From Polytrichum commune (taxonomy: Eukaryota; Streptophyta; Polytrichopsida; Polytrichales; Polytrichaceae): 64,000 nt of DNA. The stretch covers positions 15,522,527 through 15,586,526 of the forward strand of contig OX485808.1 in NCBI GenBank assembly GCA_950295325.1. The letters run 5' to 3'. Both the position numbers and the translations under genes were made by a program. The notes under the pieces are model-generated. The model saw only the letters and a list, made by a program, of their open reading frames with translations. It was not told where the DNA came from and searched no databases. How positions within the stretch are numbered: the stretch's first letter is position 1; every line of letters starts with the position of its first letter. Positions 25,075 to 35,051 of the stretch are shown here, one piece after another.

Positions 25075-25488
25075 CAGAGCCCAACATTTTCCTTTCTAAT
25101 TGCACCCATACCCAGACCATGCCCATCAGCAGCGACCTATGCCCACCCATGCCCACCCATAGCATGACATGTGCGCACCCATGCCCACCCATGCCCACAC
25201 ATAGCATGACATGTGCCCACCCATGCCCACCCATGCTATTCAAATTGCGCCCATGTATTCAAAAATTATGTAATGTGTATTGTGTAATTGTGCCCCACCC
25301 ATGCCCACCCATGAACAATAATATCGCAGCCATGCCCACCCATGCCCACCCATGAACAATAATAGCTCAGCCATGCCCAGCCATGCCCGCCCATGAACAA
25401 TAATATTGCACCCATGCCCACCCAAAACCCATGGGCATGGGTGGGTATGGGCATGGGCATGGGCATGGGCGCCCAATGTTGGGCTCTG
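25075..25488. mobile_element. hAT-like non-autonomous element with minisatellite interior
   Basis: This 414-bp element begins CAGAGCCCAACATT (25075-25088) and ends with its exact inverse, AATGTTGGGCTCTG (25475-25488). It is flanked on both sides by a perfect 8-bp duplication, GTGTAGAG (25067-25074 and 25489-25496). An 8-bp target duplication with CAG-starting ends is the mark of the hAT superfamily. The interior has no gene. It is an array of the 10-bp word CATGCCCACC, in higher-order units that include ATGAACAATAATA-like and AGCATGACATGTG spacers. Near the right end the array turns to the other strand (GGGCAT). Confidence 0.9.
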
Positions 25489-25841
25489 GTGTAGAGAGAA
25501 GATTGTCCGTTTAAGGCCCACTTGATTTTGCATGGGGTAAGAGGCAAAGTAGTAACTGCACATATCAGTGGAGATAATTATTCTTAAATATTTGTAGTAA
25601 CTTACAGTAATCCACGTGGGTGGGTGTAATACTCTGTAACCCTAAACCCCATGCAATAAGGGCATCACCACCTATGATGGCGCCCTGCGCTGATGCTATG
25701 ATGCTATTCATTAGTTTTCAGTTCAGTTCAGGTCGCAGATTGTTCAGGTGCCCCACCCATCACTGCATTTTTAGGGTAATTTTCCAATACCTGAGGAGCT
25801 TCAGCTGGTTACTTCTCAAACTCAACCATTTCATTTATAAA

Positions 25842-25983
25842 CTACACTAAATATGATATTTAGGGCCATCAATTCTAATTGAAAATTGTGGTGTAGTGTC
25901 AGCAATACTAAATTTCTATCCAACATTTGCAGTCATTCCTTGTAATTTGTTTTTTGGTTGATTATAGATTTAAAATTATCCAA
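25842..25983 (+). repeat. Dispersed repeat R1, left module (copy 1)
   Basis: This stretch matches 30783-30900 and, inverted, 47644-47782. Shared blocks are CTAAATATGATATTTAG, AATTCTAA, TAGTGTCAGCAATACTAAAT-like, TCATTCCTTGTAATTT and GATTATAGATTTA. It stops being similar at about 25983, where the PIF/Harbinger sequence begins. Similarity to the 30.9-kb copy resumes at about 28550. Confidence 0.75.
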
Positions 25984-26339
25984 TTACTAACAAGCATTTT
26001 TTTAATTATATATCAATTGTTATTTTCTAATATAAAGTATATCATCTAAATTACAGGATACTGTTTGCTAATTTTCCCGAAGTACTAAACTTCAATCGAG
26101 TTCTTCTGAAACACAACCAGTTCATCTATAACTAGCTAGCGGTCGGTTTTCCCCTTTCATTGAATGCAACAATTTTTGCAAAATGAATGTATTATTTTAT
26201 TCACTTACATATACTATTGTTCATTTGCTATTTACAACCTCTCTAAAAAATAACATTCTATGAAATTTAAAATATTTTCATGATAATATACTATCAACAT
26301 ATTGCACTATTGTGTATAAATGCACACATGGATGAGTAA

Positions 26340-27300
26340 CTATAAGTTCCCCTTTAATGCCCACAAATGTTCCATGAGGTCATTTCTAAGCATGTAGTGT
26401 GACCTTTCATCTTGAATCATTTCATGTCCACGTACATAATCTTCAAAGTTTAATCCACGTCTTATTGGTCCATGTTTCCATGGCACATGAATGGGTTGTG
26501 CAATTATGGGCTTCATTTCCTGATCTCTTTCATCTTCAATAATCATGTTATGCATGATTACACATGCCATAAGAATGACCTTGATGGTATTTAGATCCCA
26601 TTGATGACTTGAATTTTGAATAATTTCCAATCTTGATTGCAAAAGACCGAAGCATCGCTCCACATCTTTACGTGCAGCCTCTTGCATCTTCGTATAGTAT
26701 TGCCGTTTTTTTTTCATGAGGATTATGAATTGTTTGTACAAATATAGTCTATTTGGGATAAATCCCATCCGCTTACAAGTGATAATGTAGTTACCTATGA
26801 CCATTTTCTTTTAAATTTCATATCTTGGCCACGACCGTTCAAAAAGTTAGCCACCAAAGGACTACGATCAAGTACATTAATATCATTGTTTCCTCATGCA
26901 AACCAAACAAGGCATGGCATATCCACAAGCTCTGATCTGCAGTAGCTTCCAATATTGTGGAGCTTTTGCCCTCTCTATCTTCCATCAGTTGCATCAGATG
27001 CGATGCCATAAGCTAAAACACGCAATGCTGCTGTGCATTTTTGCAACCCACTCAACCCCAATTGGCCAGTGGCCTCTGGTTTTTGCACAAAATATGAGTC
27101 GTAGTTTTACACACTTTTTAATATTCTAAAAAATAAATGTTTGGACATTCTAAACCTTGGACGAAACATCCGTACGTCATAAATTAGATTCTCGAGAAAA
27201 TAGTCTTTCATCAAATGTTCATGCCTCTCAATTCTTTCCTGTGCAATATTCCGTCTTTTGCTAAGTCTTCAACCCCCACGCCTAGGAGGATCGACCAAGT
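26340..27300 (-). pseudogene. PIF/Harbinger transposase (DDE nuclease), decayed
   Basis: On the minus strand several conserved blocks of the plant PIF/Harbinger nuclease can be read in order. Near 27190 there is DYFLENLIYDVRMFRPRFRM in pieces. Near 27030 is CTAALRVLAYGIASDATD, and near 26850 is INVLDRSPLVANFLNGRGQD. The last part, 26804-26340, is an open frame of 154 residues with RKDVERCFGLLQSRLEIIQ, WDLNTIKVILMACVIMHNMI and IEDERD, the usual C-terminal third including the last catalytic acid. Between these blocks are stops and frame changes, so no full enzyme is made. A divergent open frame at 27749-28276 may be the element's accessory gene. Confidence 0.88.
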
Positions 27301-27748
27301 TCCAATACTTGGTTATGGAGATTGCCAACTAAACCTAAAACTACATCAGAGATATGTAGATTTTTTTCGTGGAGTATTCTAATCACTTCATGTTCTTCCC
27401 TCCTCCCAGTCAATAATCATTATCCATATTATGCTTTGAATAATCTATTATTCAATAATGTGGCTTTAATTTTTTTAAATAAATTTTTAATAAATTTTTA
27501 ATCTATATTTAGTATTCTTTTGTATTTTCACTTTTTTGACTTAAGTTTCACATATATTTACTTTTATTATTTTCAAAGTGAAGTTCATGACTATTTGCTT
27601 TTGAATTTTTTATAAATAGGTATGACATCTTTGACAAATATATCAATTTATTTTGTCGCATCTAATAGTCTCGCCCTTCATACTCAATAAGCTACGTTGA
27701 TTGCATTCAATTTTATTTCAAAGGTGTAAGAGAGGTTTTCGCGTCAAC

Positions 27749-28276
27749 ATGTCAGACGAGGAAGAAGGTAGATCTCGGAGGGTTGAAAATTACTCTCAAA
27801 ATGAAGAGATAAAGGTTTGTCAAAGTCGGATGCATATCAATGAGGATCCGATTGTGGGAGCTGATGAAAACCTAAGGGAATATACGCTAAGACGAACTGC
27901 TGCGGCTGCCACCAACTTGTCCTCTGATTTGGCTAATCGAAACAAAATTGCCAAAGAGCAAAATGATAGATTAGCCGATCAAACAGCTCTCAACCTATTT
28001 GAATTTGCTCAAAAAACAAATCCGTCTTTGGCAAGTAGGTATCGTGATATATATGTTGAGTTACGTATGCAAGAAGAGCTACTACGAGTACAACAAAGGA
28101 TGGCAAGCCAAATTCGACAACACAAAGGGACTCCACAACAACCTGTAGCTCCACCACCACCTCAAGGGACACAAGTAGGTTCATCAACTGTCAAGAAGGT
28201 GACGAGAAGGTCGGAGAAGAGGATGAAGGAGGAAGCTGAAGGAGGGGATGATGAAGAAGATGAATATGCTATGTAA
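27749..28276 (+). CDS. Probable PIF/Harbinger accessory protein (ORF1, C-terminal part)
   Basis: This open frame of 175 residues (from the ATG at 27749; upstream in-frame ATG at 27701) has no stop inside. It starts acidic (MSDEEEGRSRR), has a helical middle rich in Ala, Gln and Glu (RRTAAAATNLSSDLANRN; LRMQEELLRVQQRMASQIRQ), a Pro-rich stretch (VAPPPPQ), and a tail that is basic then acidic (RRSEKRMKEE..GGDDEEDEYAM). This layout resembles the C-terminal region of NAM-associated/Myb-like ORF1 proteins that accompany plant PIF/Harbinger transposases. No Myb/trihelix domain is visible, so it may be truncated. It lies 450 bases from the decayed transposase, in divergent orientation. The assignment rests mostly on this position. 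Confidence 0.5.
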   Translation: MSDEEEGRSRRVENYSQNEEIKVCQSRMHINEDPIVGADENLREYTLRRTAAAATNLSSDLANRNKIAKEQNDRLADQTALNLFEFAQKTNPSLASRYRDIYVELRMQEELLRVQQRMASQIRQHKGTPQQPVAPPPPQGTQVGSSTVKKVTRRSEKRMKEEAEGGDDEEDEYAM

Positions 28277-30250
28277 AATTTGTTGTATCATGGCATGCAT
28301 AATGAAAGGTAAACTTGGATTTGAACAAGTAATATATTTGAGTAGCTCGTCATAAAATTAGAATCATCGAGATATATATATAGTGGTTGGATTCTATTTA
28401 GTGTGTACCTTTTAGAATTATAAATTGAACTCTATGTTCAAGAAGATAATTTGAAGTAAGGTATAACATTGATTTTTTGTGATCGCAACATTAGTAGTCT
28501 ATGCAGTGCTTGTATTTACTTGTCAATTTTGGAGGACAATAGATTCATATAGAGTGTTGCAACTCCAATCACGTACCAAAGTGATTTTTCGTCCAAAATC
28601 CAATCATCCATGGCCATATTTCATCATTAGGTTTAGGGTTGCTGAAGTGCATTTATAAGGCCTTCCGGCCTCTTACAATTTCATGGTCGCTCCGGGCTCC
28701 AGTGGGGCGTCCACGTAGTGCATGGTGCATCTGTTCAGTTTTCATTCAACACATTGAGTCATGGAGTCATAATTTTGCTGCATTTCAGATTGTGAAATAC
28801 AATCAAAGGTCCTCCCAAGCGCTGCCACTCCCTAAACCCTAAACGTGAGGATTCTTTACCTGCCGTTGCAAACCTTTAGAGTGGGTTCCGACGCCTGTTT
28901 TTGATCAGAGTCTTATGTGAGCTCGCTCCCTGCTGCAATTGCTGCAAGCTGGGTTGGTGGGAAGGTGAGGTAAGTGGTGAAGACTGTTTTTTTTCAGTTA
29001 GCAGGTGCGGCGTCAAGAGAGTCATGTTTTAAGTTAACTTTTTGGAGGTCTGGCAGAGGAGTCTCCGAAATGCAACAGATGGATTATATATATATATTAA
29101 ACCTCTTGTGTCCTACTTCTGCCATGCTTTTAACCAGGTGACCTTGAACGTCTACTTCGGTGAGAGAAGAATTGTTTCAAATCAGTGAAAGCAGGACTGG
29201 CAAGGGGAATACATGATGTAATGCATTCTCATATATTGGAGTGAGAGGTGTTTTCTGACAAATTTGCAAATTAGGAAGTGTTTTTTTGTGTCAGGGCCTG
29301 GGGCGAGTGTACCATATTCATCGTCATATGTTGCTGGTATGTTTGCAGTGGGCTTGATATAACATACTATTTTTTTCTTCCTTCTTCTCGTGTATACAAC
29401 GAGGTTGATTGGTGTGTGCGTTTTGATAGCCTTTCGGAAGGCGGGGGGACATGTATGTACGTATTTTTCTTTCAGATTTTCTCCGGTTTCGTGTGTGATG
29501 ATCTTCCTTTATGAGTTTCGGGTTAATTCAGAAATTCGGTGACTGAGTTGGCACAGGTCATTGCAGCACTTGGGTTCTGGTAAGTTTGGCCAAGAACCTT
29601 TCTAAGATGTAGGTTATATGAGAGACAGTGAGAGGCAGGAAAATTCTGTAGTTCACTGCCGACATGAATTATTGCTTATCTTGCGTTTGTGTTGGGTCTC
29701 TGAGGATAAGGTTCGCTCTCCATTGTTGAGCTCCATTTCTTCGCATGTCTAATCGGACCAAGAGAGTTACAGAAACACTGCTCTCCCGAAACATCCCTCC
29801 CTCTTTACGTTAGGGCAAAATCAATGTCCCCATTTTTTTTCCTCCAGGTAAATTATTCGCTTGTCCTATTCTCCCATCACCGCTGCAGTTCAGGACAGCT
29901 TGTCCATTGCAAAACAACTAAGTTTTGCAGGACATTCACTGAAAATGGGTGGGGCAATTCCAGACTGAACTGAACTACTCTACATCCGCTTTTCAATTCA
30001 GTCTGGGATGGGTGGCGATGTTCTAATATCCGGGACACAGCAACGTGCGTCATGTAGGACACTGAATATAGAGTGTTACAGTAAAAGCGTCACGTCTGAC
30101 AGTTTAAAGGGTAAAAGAGATTCCATGCTTCATAATAAAGGGTACAATGAGACATTACTTTGACCGATACATGTCAATATATTCACAAAAATCGGGTTGT
30201 CTTCATGAATGAACGAACGGGGAGAACTGGCTACTGGCTACTGCACTAAT
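28277..30250. other. No gene seen; R1 right module and telo-box motif
   Basis: From about 28550 to 28640 the sequence (GTGTTGCAACTCC, CAATCATCCATG) matches the continuation of repeat R1 at 30910-30980. At 28838-28846 there is CTAAACCCTAAAC, a telo-box-like motif common in plant promoters, but no gene follows that I can support. Beyond that I see only short random open frames. Confidence 0.45.
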
Positions 30251-30782
30251 GGGGCATTCCCACCTGACATTAGTTAGAAGTAGTTTTAGTCTAAAAGCGG
30301 TTTTAGTTATCTAGGGTTCACACATACGGCTCTTTTTAGTGCCGAGCCTAAGTGGCAAATGATGTGGCATGGCTTAAAAGTGGAGGTTTTAAGCCTCAAC
30401 CACCGACCCTCCCATCGGTACCTAAACATAAGGCAAGAATATAAGAACTTTAAAAGTGTCGCCTCCCACCCTTGTGATTGGTTGATTTTTAGTCTTAGCT
30501 ATGAGGGCACGAGGAGCTTCATTAACAAAAACCGATGGTAAGATAGGTGAGTAGTAAAAGGCATTTGGGGATGGGACAAAAACTACCCAACATTCATTGT
30601 TTGGTAGATAAAACCATGAACATGTGTGAAAGCTACTTAACTAAAACCTACTTGAAAATCTCCGGAGCAAGTTCTTGTAGGTGCATTGGGATAGTCGGAT
30701 GCCTCCGCTATAACCGAGGGAGCTTTACCCGGTTTTTAGGAAATACTTTGGGTCTTAACTAAAGTCAAGTGGGAAGGGGGCA
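30251..30782. mobile_element. MITE with GGGGCATTCCCAC / GTGGGAAGGGGGCA ends
   Basis: The left end, CATTCCCACCTGACATTAGT (30255-30274), is answered by an inverted right end, ACTAAAGTCAAGTGGGAAGG (about 30759-30778). Inner parts also pair loosely. The element is about 530 bp and has no coding capacity I recognise. Its class is unclear because I see no clean target duplication. Confidence 0.65.
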
Positions 30783-31135
30783 TAAGTATGTTATTTAGTG
30801 TCACCAATTCTAAGTAAACCACAGTATAGTGTCACCAACACTAAATGTTAACCCAACATTATTTGTCATTCCTCGTAATTTTTTTGGGGGGATTATAGAT
30901 TTACAGTGTTGCAGTTATTGTCACTTATCAAGTGGATTTTCATTCAAATTTCAATCATCCATGACAATGTTTCGTCACAAGTTGTTGACAAGAGAAGGTA
31001 GGGGTTTGACCGATGGATGAACTCATCCATCATCCATGACAATATTTGTTCGCTTTATTCATACAAAATGTCATCTGGAAAGTTACCATACTGACATTAA
31101 ATACCATATGACTCTAAATATCATATTTAGTGTAG
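30783..31135 (+). repeat. Dispersed repeat R1, uninterrupted copy
   Basis: This copy carries both R1 modules without a gap: TTTAGTGTCACCAATTCTAA, GTGTCACCAACACTAAATG, TTTGTCATTCCTCGTAATTT, GATTATAGATTTACAGTGTT, then CAATTTCAATCATCCATGAC-like sequence. It ends at the near-palindrome CTAAATATCATATTTAGTG (about 31114-31132). It serves as the unfilled reference for the PIF-containing copy at 25.8-28.6 kb. Confidence 0.7.
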
Positions 31136-31738
31136 TTATAGATGAACTGGTTGGTTTTCCCCAAATTATTGGTTCAAAATCAAAACCCTAGGAAATGAAC
31201 CGAACCACATTTTGGTGAAAATATACAATTTTACTTTAAGTAGAAATACAAGGATGTACCAAAGCATTTAAATCAATAATTGGTTGATGATAAAGTAGTA
31301 AGGATAGCGACTGGATTTTTGTAAAATGATGCACAATTTGCCTAAACTCTTGAACTTGAACTGGTTATTTCTCAAACTCAACCAGCCCATCTGTAATTAG
31401 CGGTTTGATCTCTCCGTTTGTAGATTCAAGCATCTTCACTGTGGCGTCTACAATGGCGAATTTCAGCGTCTGAACTTGTGTCTGGCATTCGCATTGTGAT
31501 TGCAGAGAGATGAGGTTCATTTGTGCGTGTTTTTGAGGGGTTCATCATGCTCAAAACATGCTACTTATTCATGGATTTGGGTCTGCACTTGGTTAATGGT
31601 AAGGTATGTGGGTGTTATTCGGTTTTGTTTTTCATGTTCTCAATTTACATGAAGAAGCTTGTGTTGCATTAGTAAATCTACGATGAAGTATCAGCAAATA
31701 TTGGATTGAAAATTATACTAACCTTGATTTGGTTATAG

Positions 31739-32073
31739 CACTAGTAGAAAAATCTGGCCAAAAAAACCACAATCGAAATCGACTGCGGTTCTTTTGGCCA
31801 GCCTGATCTGCAGTCGCTAAATGACTACAAATGTTTCTTTTTTCGTTTTGTGACTGTAGTTTTATTTATTTTTGAAGCGTGTAATATACCGTTGGAAAGG
31901 TACTTTCAAGACCTTTCCAACGGTATACTACACGCTCCCAAAATTTTAAAATTTCAGTCGCTAAAAAAATAAAAAATAAAAATGTAGTTGTTTAACGACT
32001 GCAGATCATGCGGGTCAAAAGAACTGCAGTCGATTTCGGCTGCGGTTCTTTTTGCCATAGTTTTCTATCAGTG
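31739..32073. mobile_element. Palindromic MITE with CACTAGTAGAAAA ends
   Basis: This 335-bp element is almost one long hairpin. Its first ~95 bases (CACTAGTAGAAAAATCTGGC onward) pair with its last ~95 (GCCATAGTTTTCTATCAGTG at the end). The centre pairs too: CCGTTGGAAAGG with CCTTTCCAACGG. Ends of the form CACTAGTAGAAAA are typical of plant CACTA-group elements. The flanks, however, show TGGTTAT on both sides rather than a clean 3-bp duplication, so a Mutator-like origin is possible. It lies inside R3 copy A. Confidence 0.85.
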
Positions 32074-32238
32074 TGGTTATCAAAAATGCATGTTTTTGGG
32101 TTTTTTTTTAAAATTGAATTCCTAGGTCTTCCCAATTGTGTTCGTTATTGACTGTGGAGTAATTAATTTAATTTGAAGACGGTAGTCTAATCTCTTTCAA
32201 ACATGGTGTGTATTTCTATTGTGTTTGTTATTTGCATA

Positions 32239-32621
32239 GGGAGGTCACTCCATTGTAAAGTTGAACAATCACGTGCGAACACTTTACATGTAAAAAATCC
32301 TACTTTCTACATAAAGCATCACCAAAATGATATACACGGTACCTATTACATAGTAAAAAATGGTAACTAAATTTGATGATTTTTTATTTATTTTTACAAA
32401 ACATACCATTTCTAACTAGAATGATGCTGAATTGAACTAAAGAAAATACTACTAAAAATGAAGAGGACTGATTTTTTTTTAAAGTATACAAAAGATACTA
32501 TCTATGATTATGTATATGTAGAAAAATATCATAAATTTTAAAATTTTCTATGGCATGTAATATAGGGGTAGCAAACTTTGTTTGCACGTGGTGTTCAACT
32601 TGACATTGGAGTGACCTCCCC
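32239..32621. mobile_element. MITE with GGGAGGTCACTCCA ends
   Basis: Left end GGGAGGTCACTCCATTGTAA (32239 on) pairs with right end TTGACATTGGAGTGACCTCC (to 32621). The match continues inward through AGTTGAAC and CACGTGC. The 383-bp body is AT-rich and has no gene. It interrupts R3 copy A. I see no certain target duplication. Confidence 0.82.
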
Positions 32622-32710
32622 GTGGTTGTTTGATCCTCACTTAACCGCACACCAATCAAATGAAGGTGTTTGATTGAGAAAAATAACTAAATAACACCCA
32701 CAGACCCTTA

Positions 32711-35051
32711 AATTGTTCAAATGTGCTCTACAAATCATGGTGGGGTTTTGTTGTTATTGTTTTAGAGGTCACGGTTGAGTGGGTGTATTTCTCTATGATT
32801 GTGAACAAGAAAAATACAATTTGTAAGTGTGCAAATTATAATTCTTTAGTGTTGTGTACGTATAGGTTTATTCAATGTTGCGGTTAGTTTCATGACAAAC
32901 ATCATGGCATTGTTCAGTTGAGTGACTAGGTTGGGTGGGGCCAACATCATGTCATGCAGGGTGCTAGAATTATACCTTATGGATGCTTGTCTAAACAAAT
33001 TCAATGTAATAAACTTGGGTGAAGCACTGTCAATACATATTATTGATAGTAGTTGAATAATGTTATGATGGGACGATTCGGGGTGAATTGTTTGATATAG
33101 GACTCCAAATTTCTCTCTTAATTGCTATCATTATTCTGCAAGTAGATAGAAAGTCTGATAATGGCCTCAAGAACATGTTTTTGCTAGAGTAATTTGGAGT
33201 ACAGTGTGAGCTTCAAAGGGGCTGCACAGATAAGGTCGGAGGAAATTTGATGTAGGAGGTATAAGGTTGCCCATAAGAGGTTGGTCACTGGTTGTTTTAA
33301 TTGAAGGAACATAACCTCTATTGATGATGTGTATTCTCTGCAGGTTTTTTCCTTCCCTAAACATTTTCCGATGGAAGTCTCCACCCCTCTATCATAGTAA
33401 TACCATGCCCAAATAAGTAACCTTCCCTTGTACACATCATGTTTTTGAGCTAGTTGTGTCAAAAACGATCCTATCTTCAATTGATTCATTCTTCAAGTGC
33501 ACTTTCCAAATTAGTTGGATACCTCAAATTTCAATGTTATAATGAAGATTTGGATTTCAATACATTGTCAACATGGGTGCCAATGTTTTGATCATCAATG
33601 TCACACAAGCATAGTAAAGACAATCACATAAATAACATTATGACAATAAACACTATATGAAATTGGTCACTTAAGAGTATTATATACCTTTAGATTAAGA
33701 GTCCTACCCACCTTATTAGGTCCATGTGGATCCCTCTGGTCTAATATGAGGTTGAGAACTAAGTAATTTACTTTGTTGACTTGGTTCAACATCGTGTTAC
33801 ATAATTGAGGGAGGCTAATAGTGGTAGAGCTCCAACACATAGATAGGAGGTTGTAGAAAACACCTGAAGAGGGGGGTGTCATTGGTGACACTCCCAACAC
33901 CAAGAAGTGCCTCTTGGAATTGTAAATATTTTGGGTATTATACAACTATTATATTTGGTGTCACTTAGCATTTGGACTTATGCAATACTTCAACTATGTA
34001 ATGCATATCTAATATTTTTACCAACAAAGGTAACATTGGTTGTTTTGTCATTATAGAACATTGTCATCTTTACATGGTACAAAATTACATCGGTTGTGAA
34101 ATCATATAGCATTGTGGAACTCCAAATAGTAAGCGACACTAAACATCATATTTAGTGTTCCATGTTGTAATCAATTTTATCCAAATTTGAATAATCCATG
34201 ACAACATTTCACCAAGAATTTACAAGATTTAGCAGTGCCCCGGGGGGTGGATTCTTCATTGGAAACGTAAATGACGTACGTGGGATCAAAAGATATCTTC
34301 TTAAACCCCCTATTCGTTTCACCAACTCCAACCATTCTAAACCACCTCACTTTCATGTTACTATCCAGGTTCTTAAGTTCATCTAGATCAAAAGGATGTG
34401 AGAGAGGGTACGCACCTTGAAGTAGCGAAGAGTGGGAGGAAAGAAGGGTGCAAACAAACACTCATGAAGAACTAGCTGAAAGAGCCTACCACTCCTAAAG
34501 ATAAAATGGGGAGAGCATCCTTCAGGGAAGTCGAAGTTGCCAACCCACTCACACTTGGTGCCTGTCTTTTGGGTATGCATGGTGAATAACTGTTACAACA
34601 TTGGTCATCACGAACCTTGAAACAAGAACGCTCAGATGAATGCATATGCACACAAGCAGTCGAATTTGAGTACAAAAACGGAAAGACTGATGTCATGGTT
34701 GTATTCAACAATTCTGATGAACAGATTTTACAACAAGTGGGTAATTTGTACATCAACATCATGATTCGGTTACTTGTGAAATGTTGATCTGAATTTCTCC
34801 AAGTGCACAAGGTTGATTTGGGCTACTCGTGAATTCGTTAAAGTCCAGGCAATATGAACAGCAAAAATGCGCTTACTTACAAAACCATTACTGACCTACC
34901 TACCTACTCACCTCTGATGGTTCATTAAATGCAGGGCCCTAATAACTACACCACTATTTGTGTCAAATTTTCACATTAGAATACGTATTCAAAACTGGTG
35001 ATGGAGGGTTGCGCTTTCCAAATTACCACAACTACCTGAGCACTCGTTTCA
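32711..35051. other. Intergenic DNA downstream of lipoxygenase, no gene seen
   Basis: I find no supported gene here. Near 34134-34156 the palindrome GACACTAAACATCATATTTAGTGT marks a further fragment of repeat R1, followed by AATCCATGACAACATTT-like sequence. The part next to 35052 is presumably the lipoxygenase 3' untranslated region. Confidence 0.45.

Larger units (their letters stand above)
31600..32710 (+). mobile_element. MITE family R3, copy A, with two MITEs nested inside
   Basis: R3 is a family with inverted ends of the type TAAGGTATGTGGGTGTTAT. In this copy the left end starts at 31600 and the right end, ATAACACCCACAGACCCTTA, closes at 32710. Its own sequence is split by two later insertions (31739-32073 and 32239-32621). 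Removing them leaves about 390 bp, the length of the uninterrupted copy at 37521-37906, with matching order along the way (ATGTTCTC, CCAATTGTGTTCG, GACTGTGGAGTA). Confidence 0.85.

Noticed and set aside
28838-29600. Possible gene start after the telo-box motif CTAAACCCTAAAC
   Set aside because: Splice-like GT and AG sites exist, but no coding frame with family similarity follows.
31739-32073. Possible miRNA gene because of the long hairpin
   Set aside because: The hairpin covers the entire element with transposon-type ends and a flanking duplication, so a MITE is the simpler reading. Small-RNA data would be needed to claim more.
34177-34810. Minus-strand frames of 94 and 112 residues between repeats
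   Set aside because: No motif or family match, no convincing splice partners, and a repeat R1 fragment lies at the edge. Not enough to call a gene.
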